Positions 1 to 9,079 are shown, counted from the first letter of the stretch. The stretch: 64,000 bases of DNA from Sphingomonas aerophila (GCF_014199305.1 NZ_JACIJK010000010.1:1-64000), one strand, 5' to 3'. Notes: generated from the letters alone by a model not told the origin. A program made the numbers and translations.

Positions 1-441
1 TGGACATTGATGACTCGGGACATGGTTGCTCCTCGACAAAGCGGGAGCGCAGACCATCTCTCAGCTGGGCCGATGCTCAGATCGAAGACCCAGTGGGTAT
101 GAGATGGTGCTGAGCGCACCGTTCCGCAAGAACCAGCGCTTCTGGCCAAGTCGGATCGCACGGACGCGTGGCTGTGATCTGGACGGGCGAGACTTGCCAG
201 CTCAGGCCTCGCCGTCATCGCAATTGCGGTTTTCGACATTTTCATCGTAGCGCAGGCGGTCTCCCCATGGAGGGACTGCCCGGTGTTCTCACACAGCTGC
301 GGCCTGGATGAGCGCAGGGCGATGACGCATCAGGCCCCGCTCGACAAACTTGAGGTTCGGCATCCGGGCCGACCCTTTTCGGAGTGGCCCAGTCGGCCCT
401 GGGGCAGCCACGAAGGCCATGAACCGATGCCGTGCGCCCAT
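1..441. other. No convincing gene
   Basis: Short open frames on both strands have no recognisable domain, no convincing ribosome binding site and uneven composition. No tRNA, rRNA or terminator was recognised. This looks like the distal upstream region of the TonB-dependent receptor gene starting at 674, or the remains of an older gene. Confidence 0.4.
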
Positions 442-520
442 GCCTACTTACCTAACGCGCCCCTTTTAGCTGAGCCTACAATCCTACATTGTATGAATGT
501 AAACGAGCCTACGTACCTAC
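442..520 (+). promoter_or_regulatory. Three-fold direct repeat upstream of the TBDT operon
   Basis: The 14-bp pattern GCCTAC-NNN-CCTAC starts at 442, 474 and 507, so the copies are 32 and 33 bp apart, close to three helical turns. The first copy ends CCTAA; the other two end CCTAC. Each unit is itself a tandem CCTAC pair with 9-bp spacing. A short inverted repeat (TACAAT, 5-bp spacer, ATTGTA, 477-493) overlaps the middle copy. Co-helical spacing 150-230 bp before the receptor start suggests cooperative binding of an unidentified regulator. The pattern is directly visible; the role is inferred. Confidence 0.5.
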
Positions 521-673
521 AGTTTGTCCGCCTCGCAACGAAGTGGAGCTAGTCGCCGAAAATCGGTGTTGCGAAGGGCAATGTCAGCCGCTGTCGCTCT
601 TGCAACGCCCACTTCATCCGACTTTCCTGCGAGGCGGGGCCGGCAGAAACCGGCAAGGGGAGAGGTTTTCAGG

Positions 674-2902
674 ATGCGATGGCACTGTGTCCCGCTGCTT
701 GCGGGGTTGTCTTTGACTGCATTGGTCGCGAGTCCGCTCGCAGCACAGGAACTGGGCGCGGTCGGACCTGGTACATCAGATGAGAGCGGCCCGGACATCG
801 TCGTCACCGCGCGCAAGCGAGCCGAGACGCTGCAGGACGTGCCGATGGCCGTAACGGCCGTGACGGACACCGACCTTGCGATCCGAAACGTGCAAGACGT
901 CAACGGTTTGTACGCGGAGGTGCCGGGGCTGTACCTCGCACCCGGCAGCGTCAACAACAGCGCCGATACGGCCTATCTGACAATGCGCGGTGTCGGGTTC
1001 AACGCCGGCCTGGAGCCCGCGGTCGGCGTGTTTCTCGACGGGATGTACATACCCCAGCTGGGGTTCGACACCGCATTCCTCGATCTGGAGCGAGTGGAGG
1101 TGCTGCGCGGTCCACAGGGTACGCTCTTTGGCCGCAACACACAGGGCGGCGCCCTTAACTTGGTCAGCCGGCGGCCCGGCCCCGACTTGCGCGGCCGGGT
1201 GCAGCTTGAGGCCGCAGAGTTCGGCACCTATCGTGCAGCAGGCTCGATCAGCGGTCCGTTGGTGGACAGGCTGTATGTCGGCGTCAGCGCCGAGCATCGC
1301 ACCACGGACGGATTTCTCCACAATGTCGTACTGGGCGGTCAGCAGGACTGGTCACGCCAGGACACCGTTCGCGGCGTGGTTCGCTGGGTGCCGAGCGATG
1401 ACGTCGAGGTGATGCTGATCGGCGACGCGAGCCATCGTTATTATAACGAGGCGATCCGCGGCGTAAGGCTGGCCACCCGGCGGTACGAGAGCTTGGTCGA
1501 TCAGGACGCGCCCGACACCAAGGACAATCACGGGGCTCAACTGAACGTCACCGCGCAGCTGGGCAGCGGGCTGACGCTCACGTCGATCAGCGGATACCGC
1601 TATTCGGCGGCTGACGTATTCACCGACATGGACAGCCGAGTGAGCGTTCAGCGTCAGGCGACCTTGCCCGGGTTCCTGCCGGTGGCGAGGACGCCGCAGA
1701 CGTTCAGCGGCGCTACTCTGGACGTGCAGACGCGCCAGAAGTTCAAGAGCCAGGAGCTTAGGCTGAATGGCAGCCAGGGCACGGTCGATTGGCTGGCGGG
1801 CGGCTACTATTTCGACCAGGACCAGGATTTCGACCGCTATCGGCGGGTTGGCCCCGGAACCGTGCCGTTCCCCGCTGCCCTCTACATCTATGAAAATCAT
1901 ATCGATGATCGGAACGGTTTCGCCGGCTTCGGCCAGGCCAGCTGGAAGGCAACGGATGCAGTCGAGCTGACCGGCGGCGGACGCTGGTCGCACGAGAAAG
2001 TGATCGGCACAGGCAACCGGGGGCAGGTATTCGGACCGCCGCTCAACCTGTTCCAGCCGGTCAACCGCAACGCACGGGCAAGCTACAGCAACTTTTCCTG
2101 GACGGCGTCGGCGTCGTATAAGGCGGCGCCGGGCACCCTCCTTTACGCGACCTATGCCGAGGGCTGGAAAGCGGGTGGCATCAACCGATCGGGAAGCGCC
2201 GCCGCCAATTCGCCATATGCGGACGAGTCGTCGCAAAATTACGAGCTTGGCCTCAAATCGAGCACGCGCGACCAGGCCCTAACGCTCAACGTAGCGCTCT
2301 ATTACATCAAGATCCGCAACCAGCAGGTCACGAACGTCATCCCGGATCCGGGCGGCGGCCCGACCCCGGTCAGCGTCGTCGAGAATGCCGCGGGCAGCCA
2401 TGTATCGGGGGCCGAGGCCGAGCTGACGGTGCGACCCGTCGAAGGCCTACGGCTACGTGGCTCCCTGTCCTATTCGCGCTCGCGGTTCGATGAATTTGTC
2501 GGTGCGTTCACGCTTACGGACAAGACGGACTTCTCGGGTACGCAGTTCGAGAAGGTGCCTGAGGCGACCGTGTTTGCAGCGGCGGACTATCACGTCCCAT
2601 TGGGCAACAACCGGGCGCTCGACTTCCATGCCGAGTACCAGTTCGTCGACTCCATCATCATTCAAGACAACACGCGGGCATCCCGTTCGGGGGACCAGCT
2701 CACGGCGCCGGCCTATGATCGCGTAAACCTGAACATCAGCTTCGACACGGGTCGTGGCCTGCGGATCACCGGGTTCGTCAACAATCTCCTGGATACGTTC
2801 GACGTGACGTTCCCGTCCAGCGATCCGCTGCTCGGACGCGATGTGTTCGTGGCTCCCCTGCCGCCGCGCCAGTTTGGCGGGCGGGCAGCGCTGATTTTCT
2901 AA
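674..2902 (+). CDS. TonB-dependent receptor
   Basis: Outer-membrane TonB-dependent receptor, 742 residues from ATG 674. That start is chosen over an in-frame ATG at 524 because AAGGGGAGAGG precedes it at 655-665 and the protein then opens with a clear signal peptide (hydrophobic core, LAAQ cleavage region). A TonB box of the DIVVTARKRAETLQDVP type follows at about residues 40-55. Next come a plug domain with the LRGPQGTLFGRNTQGGALN segment and a 22-strand-type barrel ending in a terminal aromatic (IF). This subfamily is widespread in Sphingomonads and linked to many small ligands, so the substrate cannot be read from it alone. The next gene starts 16 bp downstream and encodes a reductive-dehalogenase-like protein, suggesting a halogenated aromatic ligand (inference). 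Confidence 0.93.
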   Translation: MRWHCVPLLAGLSLTALVASPLAAQELGAVGPGTSDESGPDIVVTARKRAETLQDVPMAVTAVTDTDLAIRNVQDVNGLYAEVPGLYLAPGSVNNSADTAYLTMRGVGFNAGLEPAVGVFLDGMYIPQLGFDTAFLDLERVEVLRGPQGTLFGRNTQGGALNLVSRRPGPDLRGRVQLEAAEFGTYRAAGSISGPLVDRLYVGVSAEHRTTDGFLHNVVLGGQQDWSRQDTVRGVVRWVPSDDVEVMLIGDASHRYYNEAIRGVRLATRRYESLVDQDAPDTKDNHGAQLNVTAQLGSGLTLTSISGYRYSAADVFTDMDSRVSVQRQATLPGFLPVARTPQTFSGATLDVQTRQKFKSQELRLNGSQGTVDWLAGGYYFDQDQDFDRYRRVGPGTVPFPAALYIYENHIDDRNGFAGFGQASWKATDAVELTGGGRWSHEKVIGTGNRGQVFGPPLNLFQPVNRNARASYSNFSWTASASYKAAPGTLLYATYAEGWKAGGINRSGSAAANSPYADESSQNYELGLKSSTRDQALTLNVALYYIKIRNQQVTNVIPDPGGGPTPVSVVENAAGSHVSGAEAELTVRPVEGLRLRGSLSYSRSRFDEFVGAFTLTDKTDFSGTQFEKVPEATVFAAADYHVPLGNNRALDFHAEYQFVDSIIIQDNTRASRSGDQLTAPAYDRVNLNISFDTGRGLRITGFVNNLLDTFDVTFPSSDPLLGRDVFVAPLPPRQFGGRAALIF

Positions 2903-2918
2903 GGAGGAGGACAATCTG

Positions 2919-3932
2919 ATGGCACGCCGTGAACCGCGTCCTTACATCGCGTCGCCCGAGGTCCAGGCTTCCTGGCCCGGAGACGTGTCCGGCAACACGA
3001 TCAACGGCTTGGGGGAGCGCGAGCCTCGCCGCGCGTCGCCGTTCTTCTGGCATCCTGCGGACCAACATCCATTCGGCAAGCTACAGGCGATCGCCAGCGC
3101 GGGTTGCCGGGTCAACGATGCGGCCACCGCAGCTTTTGCCGCGGCCAATACCTATCCCGAGTTGGCGCCGGTCAACCCGGATCGCGTCGATCGCACCCCG
3201 GAAGCGTGGACGACGCTGGCGCGTGACTTTGCACTCCGCAACGAGGCGGACTTGTTCGGCGCCACGACCATGAAAGAGCCCTATATCGTCGAGGGCTATT
3301 CGGTGGATGAGCCGAACGTCATCGTGCTCGGCATCGCGCACGACTATGAAGAGTTGCGACAGGTCACCGACAGTCCCGCGAGCGGACGGGGAATCACCGA
3401 GGTGGGCCGCCAATATGCGCGCGGGACACGTACCAGCTACGCGCTGGCCAACTGGATCCGCAGCCAGGGCTTTACGGCGAAACCCTTTCCAGGGCCCCGC
3501 GCCGCGTCACTCCTGCTCATCCCGGCAGCCGTTGACGCGGGACTGGGGCAGCTTGGCAAGCATGGCTCGCTGATCAATCGAAGCTATGGCTCGAACCTTC
3601 GGCTGGCGGGGATCACTACGGACATGCCGCTCGCATTCCACCAGCCGGACGAGTTCGGCTCCGACGATTTCTGCACTCGGTGCCGCGTTTGCACCGATGC
3701 TTGTCCGCCGGGCGCGATCACCGAGACAAAGCAGTGGGTGCGGGGTGTCGAGCGCTGGTATGTCGATTTCGACAAGTGCATTCCCTATTTCGCGGACAAT
3801 GCCGGATGCGCCATCTGCATCGCGGTTTGTCCCTGGGCTCGGCCGGGTGTTGCGGACAACCTGCTCGTCAAGATGGCGCGCCGGCGTGACATGGCCGGAG
3901 ACGTGGCGGGTGGGCATGAGGTATCCCGATGA
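2919..3932 (+). CDS. Reductive dehalogenase-like 4Fe-4S protein
   Basis: 337 residues; start ATG 2919 follows a strong AAGGAGGAGG. The C-terminal half carries two iron-sulfur motifs: C252-x2-C255-x2-C258-x3-C262-P, and C287 with C297-x2-C300-x3-C304-P. Before them, GLGQLGKHGSLIN and a YGSNLRLAGITTDMPL stretch (about 208-238) match the cobalamin-wrapping core shared by RdhA reductive dehalogenases and the QueG family. Y174 lies where these proteins place the catalytic tyrosine (tentative). There is no Tat signal and no fused flavin/2Fe-2S reductase as in NpRdhA/BhbA, so a separate electron donor would be needed in the cytoplasm. It overlaps the next MFS gene by 4 bp. Family assignment is firm; dehalogenation of an aromatic imported by the flanking TBDT and MFS is inference. 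A QueG-like or orphan role is the alternative. Confidence 0.8.
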   Translation: MARREPRPYIASPEVQASWPGDVSGNTINGLGEREPRRASPFFWHPADQHPFGKLQAIASAGCRVNDAATAAFAAANTYPELAPVNPDRVDRTPEAWTTLARDFALRNEADLFGATTMKEPYIVEGYSVDEPNVIVLGIAHDYEELRQVTDSPASGRGITEVGRQYARGTRTSYALANWIRSQGFTAKPFPGPRAASLLLIPAAVDAGLGQLGKHGSLINRSYGSNLRLAGITTDMPLAFHQPDEFGSDDFCTRCRVCTDACPPGAITETKQWVRGVERWYVDFDKCIPYFADNAGCAICIAVCPWARPGVADNLLVKMARRRDMAGDVAGGHEVSR

Positions 3933-5149
3933 CCACGGGCCGGACCCACGGCGGCAGAGCCTTCGCGATCTGCTTCTTGGCCGGCATGTGCGAGGGTTAT
4001 GACATGCTGGTGGCAGGGGTTGCCGCGCCCCGATTCGCACCAGTGCTCGGGCTGGACTCAGGGCAGGTCGGCCTTGTCTTTGCAGCCGCCGGAGTCGGCC
4101 TTCTCCTGGGTGCGACGATTGGCGGGCGCTTGGCCGATCGACACGGTCGACGTGCCGTACTGGTCGCGTCTCTAGTGGCGCTCGGGGTGTTCAGCATCGC
4201 CAGCGCATTCGCGCACGGCCTCGGCTTTTTACTCGGCGTCCGTTTCCTAGCGGGGCTGGGTCTCGGCGGGGCGCTTCCCAACCTTCTCGCGATTGTGAAC
4301 GAGACAAGTCCGGCCACCAAGACCACAACACGCGTTACCATGCTCGGTTCTGCCATGCCGTTGGGCGGCGCTTTGCTTGGCGTCGGTACGGTCGTCGTAC
4401 CTGAACTGTCCTGGCAGGCGATGTTCTGGATCGGTGGGCTCCTGCCCCTTGCCGCTGCGGCGGCGTGTCAGGCGATCCTCCCCCGGTTCACCGCTCCGGG
4501 CCGGGCGGACGGAACACCGGGCAGCCTTCGACTCGCTCTGGTCGGGGATGGCCGGGGTTCGTCGACGGCGCTGCTTTGGACGACGACGCTCTGCGTTGCG
4601 ATGTCGGTCGCCCTCATGGTGAACTGGCTTCCCTCGCTGATGGCTGCGCGTTCGTTCAATGCGGCCGCCACCGGCCGAATTGTTATGCTGCTGACGCTGG
4701 GCGGCGCCGCGAGCGGTTTTGCGTTCGGCGCGCTGACCGAGCGGCTGCATGCCAGGGTTGTGCACGGCCTCGCCTGGTCGGGGATGGTGGCGAGCATATT
4801 GCTGATCCTGGCGGCAGATCATTCGGAACGCGCTGCGGCGGCGGCCGCGCTTGGGCTCGGCTTCTTCCTCAGCGGCGGCCAGTTCCTGCTCTATGGACTG
4901 GCTACCGACCTTTATCCACAGGCGGTGCGCGGCACTGGCACGGGTTTCGCGGTCGGCGCCGGACGGTTTGGGGCGATACTCGGGCCTCTACTGGCGGGAT
5001 TGCTTCTGGCGCGAAGCGGTGATGCGGACGACGCCTTTCTCGCGTTGATCCCTTTGATCCTGGTATCTTGGCTGACCGTATTTGCGCTGTCGCGCATCCA
5101 CCCGCGCCGTCTTGCCGGGCCATCGAGAACGGGCGCAATAGAGGTCTGA
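3929..5149 (+). CDS. MFS transporter, aromatic acid:H+ symporter-like
   Basis: 406-residue major facilitator protein with about 12 hydrophobic segments. The EGYDMLVAGVAAP segment in TM1 resembles the D-G-x-D motif of the AAHS (aromatic acid:H+ symporter) group, and GRLADRHGRR is the loop 2-3 motif of MFS carriers. Its ATG overlaps the stop of the dehalogenase-like gene (ATGA), indicating translational coupling. With the receptor upstream, the three genes give outer-membrane import, inner-membrane import and a cytoplasmic redox enzyme. An aromatic carboxylate substrate is inferred. No rho-independent terminator follows directly; an 8-bp perfect stem-loop lies at 5312-5337 without a T-run. Confidence 0.88.
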   Translation: MTTGRTHGGRAFAICFLAGMCEGYDMLVAGVAAPRFAPVLGLDSGQVGLVFAAAGVGLLLGATIGGRLADRHGRRAVLVASLVALGVFSIASAFAHGLGFLLGVRFLAGLGLGGALPNLLAIVNETSPATKTTTRVTMLGSAMPLGGALLGVGTVVVPELSWQAMFWIGGLLPLAAAAACQAILPRFTAPGRADGTPGSLRLALVGDGRGSSTALLWTTTLCVAMSVALMVNWLPSLMAARSFNAAATGRIVMLLTLGGAASGFAFGALTERLHARVVHGLAWSGMVASILLILAADHSERAAAAAALGLGFFLSGGQFLLYGLATDLYPQAVRGTGTGFAVGAGRFGAILGPLLAGLLLARSGDADDAFLALIPLILVSWLTVFALSRIHPRRLAGPSRTGAIEV

Positions 5150-5473
5150 CTCTTGGGTCCTCCCGCCAGAGGAGGCCCGTGGAGGCCGCCCCGTTCTGGG
5201 GCGAGAACAAGGCTTGTGAGATTGGCTCGATCCTGACGCCTCCCATGCGACAGTCATGGTTCGGAACCGGGAGCAGGTAAATCCTGTCTAAGAGCCTCCC
5301 CGAGCTTTACCGGTGCGCTCAGCATCATCAGCGCACCCGTTGCGCGCGAGCAGCCAACCCGCTAACCGAATGCGACTGAGCCAGCATCTTGGCTGGCATC
5401 CCCAATTATCGTCTGGTTACGACGTATCTCTCACGCTCGGAGAGGCGGCGGACCGGACTGTGCGAGACTTGTG
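5150..5473. other. Intergenic region with a stem-loop
   Basis: No gene with support. A perfect 8-bp stem (GGTGCGCT/AGCGCACC) with a 10-nt loop occupies 5312-5337. It lacks a following T-tract, so it is only a weak terminator candidate for the MFS gene. Confidence 0.35.
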
Positions 5474-5635
5474 ATGGCTAAGAACCGGAAAATTGTTCCA
5501 GGTCCGTTCATTGTTGTGAACGACGCGGGTGAACCTTTGCGCGATGAGCGTGGCGCCATTCGGGAGTTCTCCACCGAAAAGCGTGCTGCCGCTGCCGTCG
5601 GCCCCGGCCACCGGGTAGCGCTCGGCAAGCGCTAA
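5474..5635 (+). CDS. Small hypothetical protein (53 aa)
   Basis: ATG 5474 to TAA 5635 encodes 53 residues starting MAKNRKIVPGPFIVVNDAGE and continuing with a charged stretch containing FSTEKRAAAA. It is rich in K/R and polar residues, has no hydrophobic segment and no cysteine, and reads like a genuine small soluble protein rather than a GC-rich shadow frame. Spacing to a ribosome binding site is not convincing and the adjacent GTG at 5471 is also possible. No function is assigned. It stands alone between the MFS gene and the GNAT/nitrilase fusion. Confidence 0.5.
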   Translation: MAKNRKIVPGPFIVVNDAGEPLRDERGAIREFSTEKRAAAAVGPGHRVALGKR

Positions 5636-5983
5636 GTTGCCTCTGGGGCTTGAGGGGCGGTTCAGTACCGCGGCGGCGCTGCCGCTTGCGCCCGTCGAGC
5701 TCTGATACTCAGGTGGGCAGCGGCGCCCTCTCCTGTACGCACCCGGCTCACCAGTAAGATCGTCGGTGGGGCCGCCGTTCACAGCCCCCGCGTAGACCAG
5801 CGGGCAGGCGGGGGCCGTGTACTCCGCATCTCTGGCCTGCACCTGCATGCATTGGCGTCAGCACGGTCTTTGCCCGTCGCGCCGAAACCGCCGCTGGAGC
5901 GTTCTTGCCGTTGCAACCGACGTTAAGCGGGGACCTACAGGCCGGCCCCGCCCACTGTCCAGCTCATCACCGGGAGCAATCTG
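5636..5983. other. Intergenic, nothing recognised
   Basis: About 350 bp without a supported gene on either strand. It presumably contains the promoter of the GNAT/nitrilase fusion gene, but no clear promoter boxes or operators stand out. Confidence 0.4.
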
Positions 5984-7591
5984 ATGTTCAAGAAGACACC
6001 CGCGACCCTTGAGGTCCGGGTAGCCACCCCGGATGACGTTCCCGGCATTCTGTCTCTGATTGCCCGGGCTTATCCCGGGTTCGGCAATTATAGCGCCGGT
6101 CAGGTCAGCGGCCAGATCAACAACTTTCCGGAGGGGCAATTCGTCGCCGTGTTGGGAGGCGAGATCGTGGGCTACTGCGCGTCCTCCCGCATTGACGAGG
6201 CAATTGCACTGGCGCCGCACGATTGGGCGACGATCACCGGCAACGGGTTCGGCAGTCGGCACGACGCGACCGGGGACTGGCTGTACGGCATCGAGATGGC
6301 GGTTGACGACCGGAAGCGCGGACTTCGAATCGGCAAGCGCCTGTACGAGGCGCGCCGCGTACTCGCCGAGCGGCTGGAGTTGCGCGGGATCGTGTTCGGC
6401 GGGCGGATGCCGGGCTTTTCCAAGGTGAGGGCAAAGGTTGACGGCCCGGACGATTACTTGGCCCGCGTCGCCGCCGGGGAGTTCCGCGATCAGGTAATCA
6501 GCTTCCAACTGAGCAACGGTTTCTCGCCGATGGGCGTCCTTCCGCAGTACCTGCCTTATGACAAGGCTTCGGAAGGGTTTGCGGCCCATATGGTCTGGCG
6601 CAACCCGTACGTGGACCCGAACGAGCCGCCGGCCTTTCGAGTGCCGCGCCATGTCGAAAGCGTACGGCTCGCGACAGTTCAGCTCCAGGCCCGCGCGGTC
6701 AAGGATTTCGCGGAGTTCGTCCAGAACGTGGAATACTTCGTTGACGTGGCCGCGGACTACCGGTCCGATTTCGTCGTCTTTCCCGAACTCTTCACCATGT
6801 CGCTGCTCTCGTTCGAGAAGCAGGAGCTTTCGCCCATGGAGGCGATCGACCGGATGACCGAGCATCGGGAACCGATCGTGCGCGAACTCTCCCGCATGGC
6901 ATTGCGCTACAACATCAACATTGTCGGCGGATCGCATCCGACCCGCACCGAAGACGGCAGCATCCAGAATGTCGCTTATGTGTGCCTGCGGGACGGCTCC
7001 GTTCACGCACAGGAGAAGATCCACCCTACGCCGAACGAGGCATATTGGTGGAAGATCAAAGGTGGCAGTTCGGTGGACGTGATCCAGACCGACATAGGCC
7101 CGGTAGGCGTGCTAATCTGTTATGATAGCGAGTTTCCTGAGCTTGCACGGCGTCTGGTGGACGAGGGCGCGCGCATCATCTTTGTGCCGTTCTGCACCGA
7201 TAACCGACAGGGCTATATGCGGGTGCGCTATTGCGCCCAGGCACGCGCGATCGAAAACCAGTGCTTTGTTGTGCTGTCCGGCAACGTTGGAAACCTGCCG
7301 GGTGTGGACAACATGGACATCCAATATGCCCAGTCCTGCATTCTGACGCCTTGCGACTTTCCCTTTGCCCGCGACGGTGTGGCGGCCGAGGCAAGCGAGA
7401 ATATCGAGACGCTCACGATCGCGGACGTCAACCTTGCCGACCTCACTTGGGCGCGTGCCGAGGGCACTGTCCGTAATCTGGCTGACCGACGGTTCGATCT
7501 GTATCGGATCGACTGGCACCGCAGCCCGCCACGCGACGTGCCTCCGCCCGAGGATCGGCCTCGCGGCTCCAAGGCACCGGGCGGCGGTTGA
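5984..7591 (+). CDS. GNAT acetyltransferase / carbon-nitrogen hydrolase fusion
   Basis: 535 residues with two enzyme domains. Residues about 10-210 form a GNAT acetyltransferase fold, with GDWLYGIEMAVDDRKRGLRIGKRL (98-120) at the acetyl-CoA site. Residues about 225-505 are a nitrilase-superfamily amidohydrolase with the Glu-Lys-Cys triad visible as E268 (FPELF), K345 (EKIHPTP) and C379 (ICYDSEFPE). Start ATG 5984 has GGGAG upstream. This two-domain architecture recurs in many bacteria and its physiological substrate is not established; C-N bond hydrolysis of an amide coupled to acyl transfer is the natural expectation. Gly/Pro-rich residues after 515 look like a disordered tail. The gene appears monocistronic. 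Confidence 0.92.
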   Translation: MFKKTPATLEVRVATPDDVPGILSLIARAYPGFGNYSAGQVSGQINNFPEGQFVAVLGGEIVGYCASSRIDEAIALAPHDWATITGNGFGSRHDATGDWLYGIEMAVDDRKRGLRIGKRLYEARRVLAERLELRGIVFGGRMPGFSKVRAKVDGPDDYLARVAAGEFRDQVISFQLSNGFSPMGVLPQYLPYDKASEGFAAHMVWRNPYVDPNEPPAFRVPRHVESVRLATVQLQARAVKDFAEFVQNVEYFVDVAADYRSDFVVFPELFTMSLLSFEKQELSPMEAIDRMTEHREPIVRELSRMALRYNINIVGGSHPTRTEDGSIQNVAYVCLRDGSVHAQEKIHPTPNEAYWWKIKGGSSVDVIQTDIGPVGVLICYDSEFPELARRLVDEGARIIFVPFCTDNRQGYMRVRYCAQARAIENQCFVVLSGNVGNLPGVDNMDIQYAQSCILTPCDFPFARDGVAAEASENIETLTIADVNLADLTWARAEGTVRNLADRRFDLYRIDWHRSPPRDVPPPEDRPRGSKAPGGG

Positions 7592-7836
7592 AAGGCGGAT
7601 GGTTGCAGGAAACAGCGACAGGGATGGGTGGCGCTCACCCGTCTCGCACCGACAACCGGCAGCCTTGGTACAGTGAGCCAGCCGCAAGGACAGCGAGGCG
7701 GCAGTCTGCTGGATCAGGCCATTGAGCCTCCGACCTTAACTCGCGTCTGGTCATGAGTCCTTGGCGCACTTGGCGAATAAGGTCCTCGGATGCAGACCGG
7801 GCTGGACGAGCGACCTAACGCCGACAGAATTCGCCT

Positions 7837-8040
7837 CTACGCTGACTCGCCGCGTTTGCGAGCGGCGATCAGGGTCCTGATCTGCGTTTGCACCGATGAG
7901 CCCGAAAGGTGCTGATCTACGGCTTCGAAACCTTCGCGTCGGAGCGTGATGCGAACGTCGCTGACCGAGTTACACGAGCTCGCCTTGGCCAGCTGGAAGG
8001 CTCGCTCAAGGGTGCTCTGCGCCCCATCCTGCATGGTCAC
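7837..8040 (-). CDS. Small conserved-type hypothetical protein (67 aa)
   Basis: Encodes 67 residues from a GTG at 8040 that overlaps the stop of the upstream gene (GTGA), implying translational coupling. The sequence (LERAFQLAKASSCNSVSDVR followed by LRREGFEAVDQHLSG) resembles a short helical protein I associate with Sphingomonads, where an S-V-S-D-I/V-R segment is followed by a G-[FY]-x-A-V-D segment. It is mostly alpha-helical, cytoplasmic, with one cysteine. Function is unknown. It is last of a two-gene leftward unit. Confidence 0.65.
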   Translation of the reverse strand: MTMQDGAQSTLERAFQLAKASSCNSVSDVRITLRREGFEAVDQHLSGSSVQTQIRTLIAARKRGESA

Positions 8041-8357
8041 GACACTTGCCCCCGGCGTTCGATTTCGTCGCCAAGCGCTGCCTTGCGATCGTCATCCACC
8101 CCATCCTGCATGGCATGGTGCGTGCCTGCCAGGTGGGAATCGCTCAAACGGGTGGGGTGATCGGAGAAGTTGAGGCCCTGTACGTAGGTGCTCTCTAGGT
8201 CGATCTGTTGTCCGGTGCTCGAAAACAAGCGCGCCAATATCAAATCGAGATCATCACTCGATAGATTGCTGGCCCGATCCACCAGCTCGCCGGCGCTGAA
8301 TGAGGTTCGGAAGGCTTGGAGACGGCCCAAAGCTGAGGCGAGTGGGTCGGAAGTCAT
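8037..8357 (-). CDS. Hypothetical protein (106 aa)
   Basis: Start is placed at ATG 8357, giving 106 residues beginning MTSDPLASALGRLQAF. The longer open frame up to 8519 is Arg/Ser-rich, unlike the rest, and is left out. Helical segments with acidic stretches (SSDDLDLILARLFSS) point to a soluble protein. It overlaps the following 67-aa gene by 4 bp, so the two form an operon. No domain is recognised; the ribosome binding site is weak (AAAG). Confidence 0.55.
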   Translation of the reverse strand: MTSDPLASALGRLQAFRTSFSAGELVDRASNLSSDDLDLILARLFSSTGQQIDLESTYVQGLNFSDHPTRLSDSHLAGTHHAMQDGVDDDRKAALGDEIERRGQVS

Positions 8358-8818
8358 GCTGCACTTTACCAATTGAGGCGGGTGGGACAACAACCTAGTT
8401 CGCCTGCCAGTGCGAGACGGTGGCGAGCGACGGCAGACCCGTACCAGCGCCCGGCAATCGCGCGTGCGACCGGCCGCCATATCGCGGCCGTGGCCGACGT
8501 AGCGTGGGCAGGCAGTCACAGGGCTGCACTTGTATTGGCCCTACTCTCAAAACCTCAGCCGCGCTCGCGCATCAGCCAGAGGAGCACCTTCCAGCCGATT
8601 AACAGAGCTGCAAAGCACACCACAACAGCAAGGGCCACGTAGTTCAATGCCAGTCCTCTCCGACTGTCGTCAGCTGTGCTGCGATCCTGTTATCGGCCGC
8701 ATGCCAGACTTGTTAAGCCAACACTGGCCGGATCGGCGACCGGTTGAGGTTCTAGCCGGGGGAGTCATCGCCGGCACACCCAAGCCGAAGCTGGGATGCC
8801 TGAGCATCCCGCTGCTGC
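8358..8818. other. Intergenic, nothing recognised
   Basis: About 460 bp with only low-complexity open frames on the plus strand. No domain, terminator or repeat was recognised. It must hold the promoter of the leftward gene pair starting at 8357. Confidence 0.35.
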
Positions 8819-9079
8819 TCAAGGACGGTCCGCGAGCGCCGCAAAAAGCTGATCAAGATTGTGCTGCGCATCTTGCACGACGGGATTGCTCGCGTTGCCT
8901 GGCATGGAAAGCGGCTTGCTCATGATGTCGTGCAACCCTCGGGTCTCAACATCAGTAAGCAGGTCCCGCTTCCGCAAGATGATGGCCAAGCTCAAGATCC
9001 CGTTGAACGCGGCGACGTCCAGTGCCTGCTGAGCCTCCAGTAGCTGCTGCGCCGTAAGCTCATGGCCTGGCTGCGACAT
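8819..9079 (-). CDS. Hypothetical helical protein (86 aa)
   Basis: 86 residues from ATG 9079. Helical and amphipathic (LTAQQLLEAQQALDVAAFNG, then LSLAIILRKRDLLTDVETRG), with a Pro/Asn-rich turn and a final helix. Codon usage and composition look like a real gene and SD-like GCAGG/GGGGG lies just upstream. No cysteines and no clear membrane span; LSLAIIL is short. Function unknown. It sits among other small leftward genes near a cold-shock gene, so stress-related expression is conceivable but unproven. Confidence 0.6.
   Translation of the reverse strand: MSQPGHELTAQQLLEAQQALDVAAFNGILSLAIILRKRDLLTDVETRGLHDIMSKPLSMPGNASNPVVQDAQHNLDQLFAALADRP

Noticed and set aside
524..673. 50-residue N-terminal extension of the first TBDT
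   Set aside because: A strong SD and a signal peptide mark ATG 674; the extension is Arg/Ser-rich and would bury the signal.
5312..5337. Stem-loop as intrinsic terminator of the MFS gene
   Set aside because: The 8-bp stem is perfect, but no T-tract follows on either strand.
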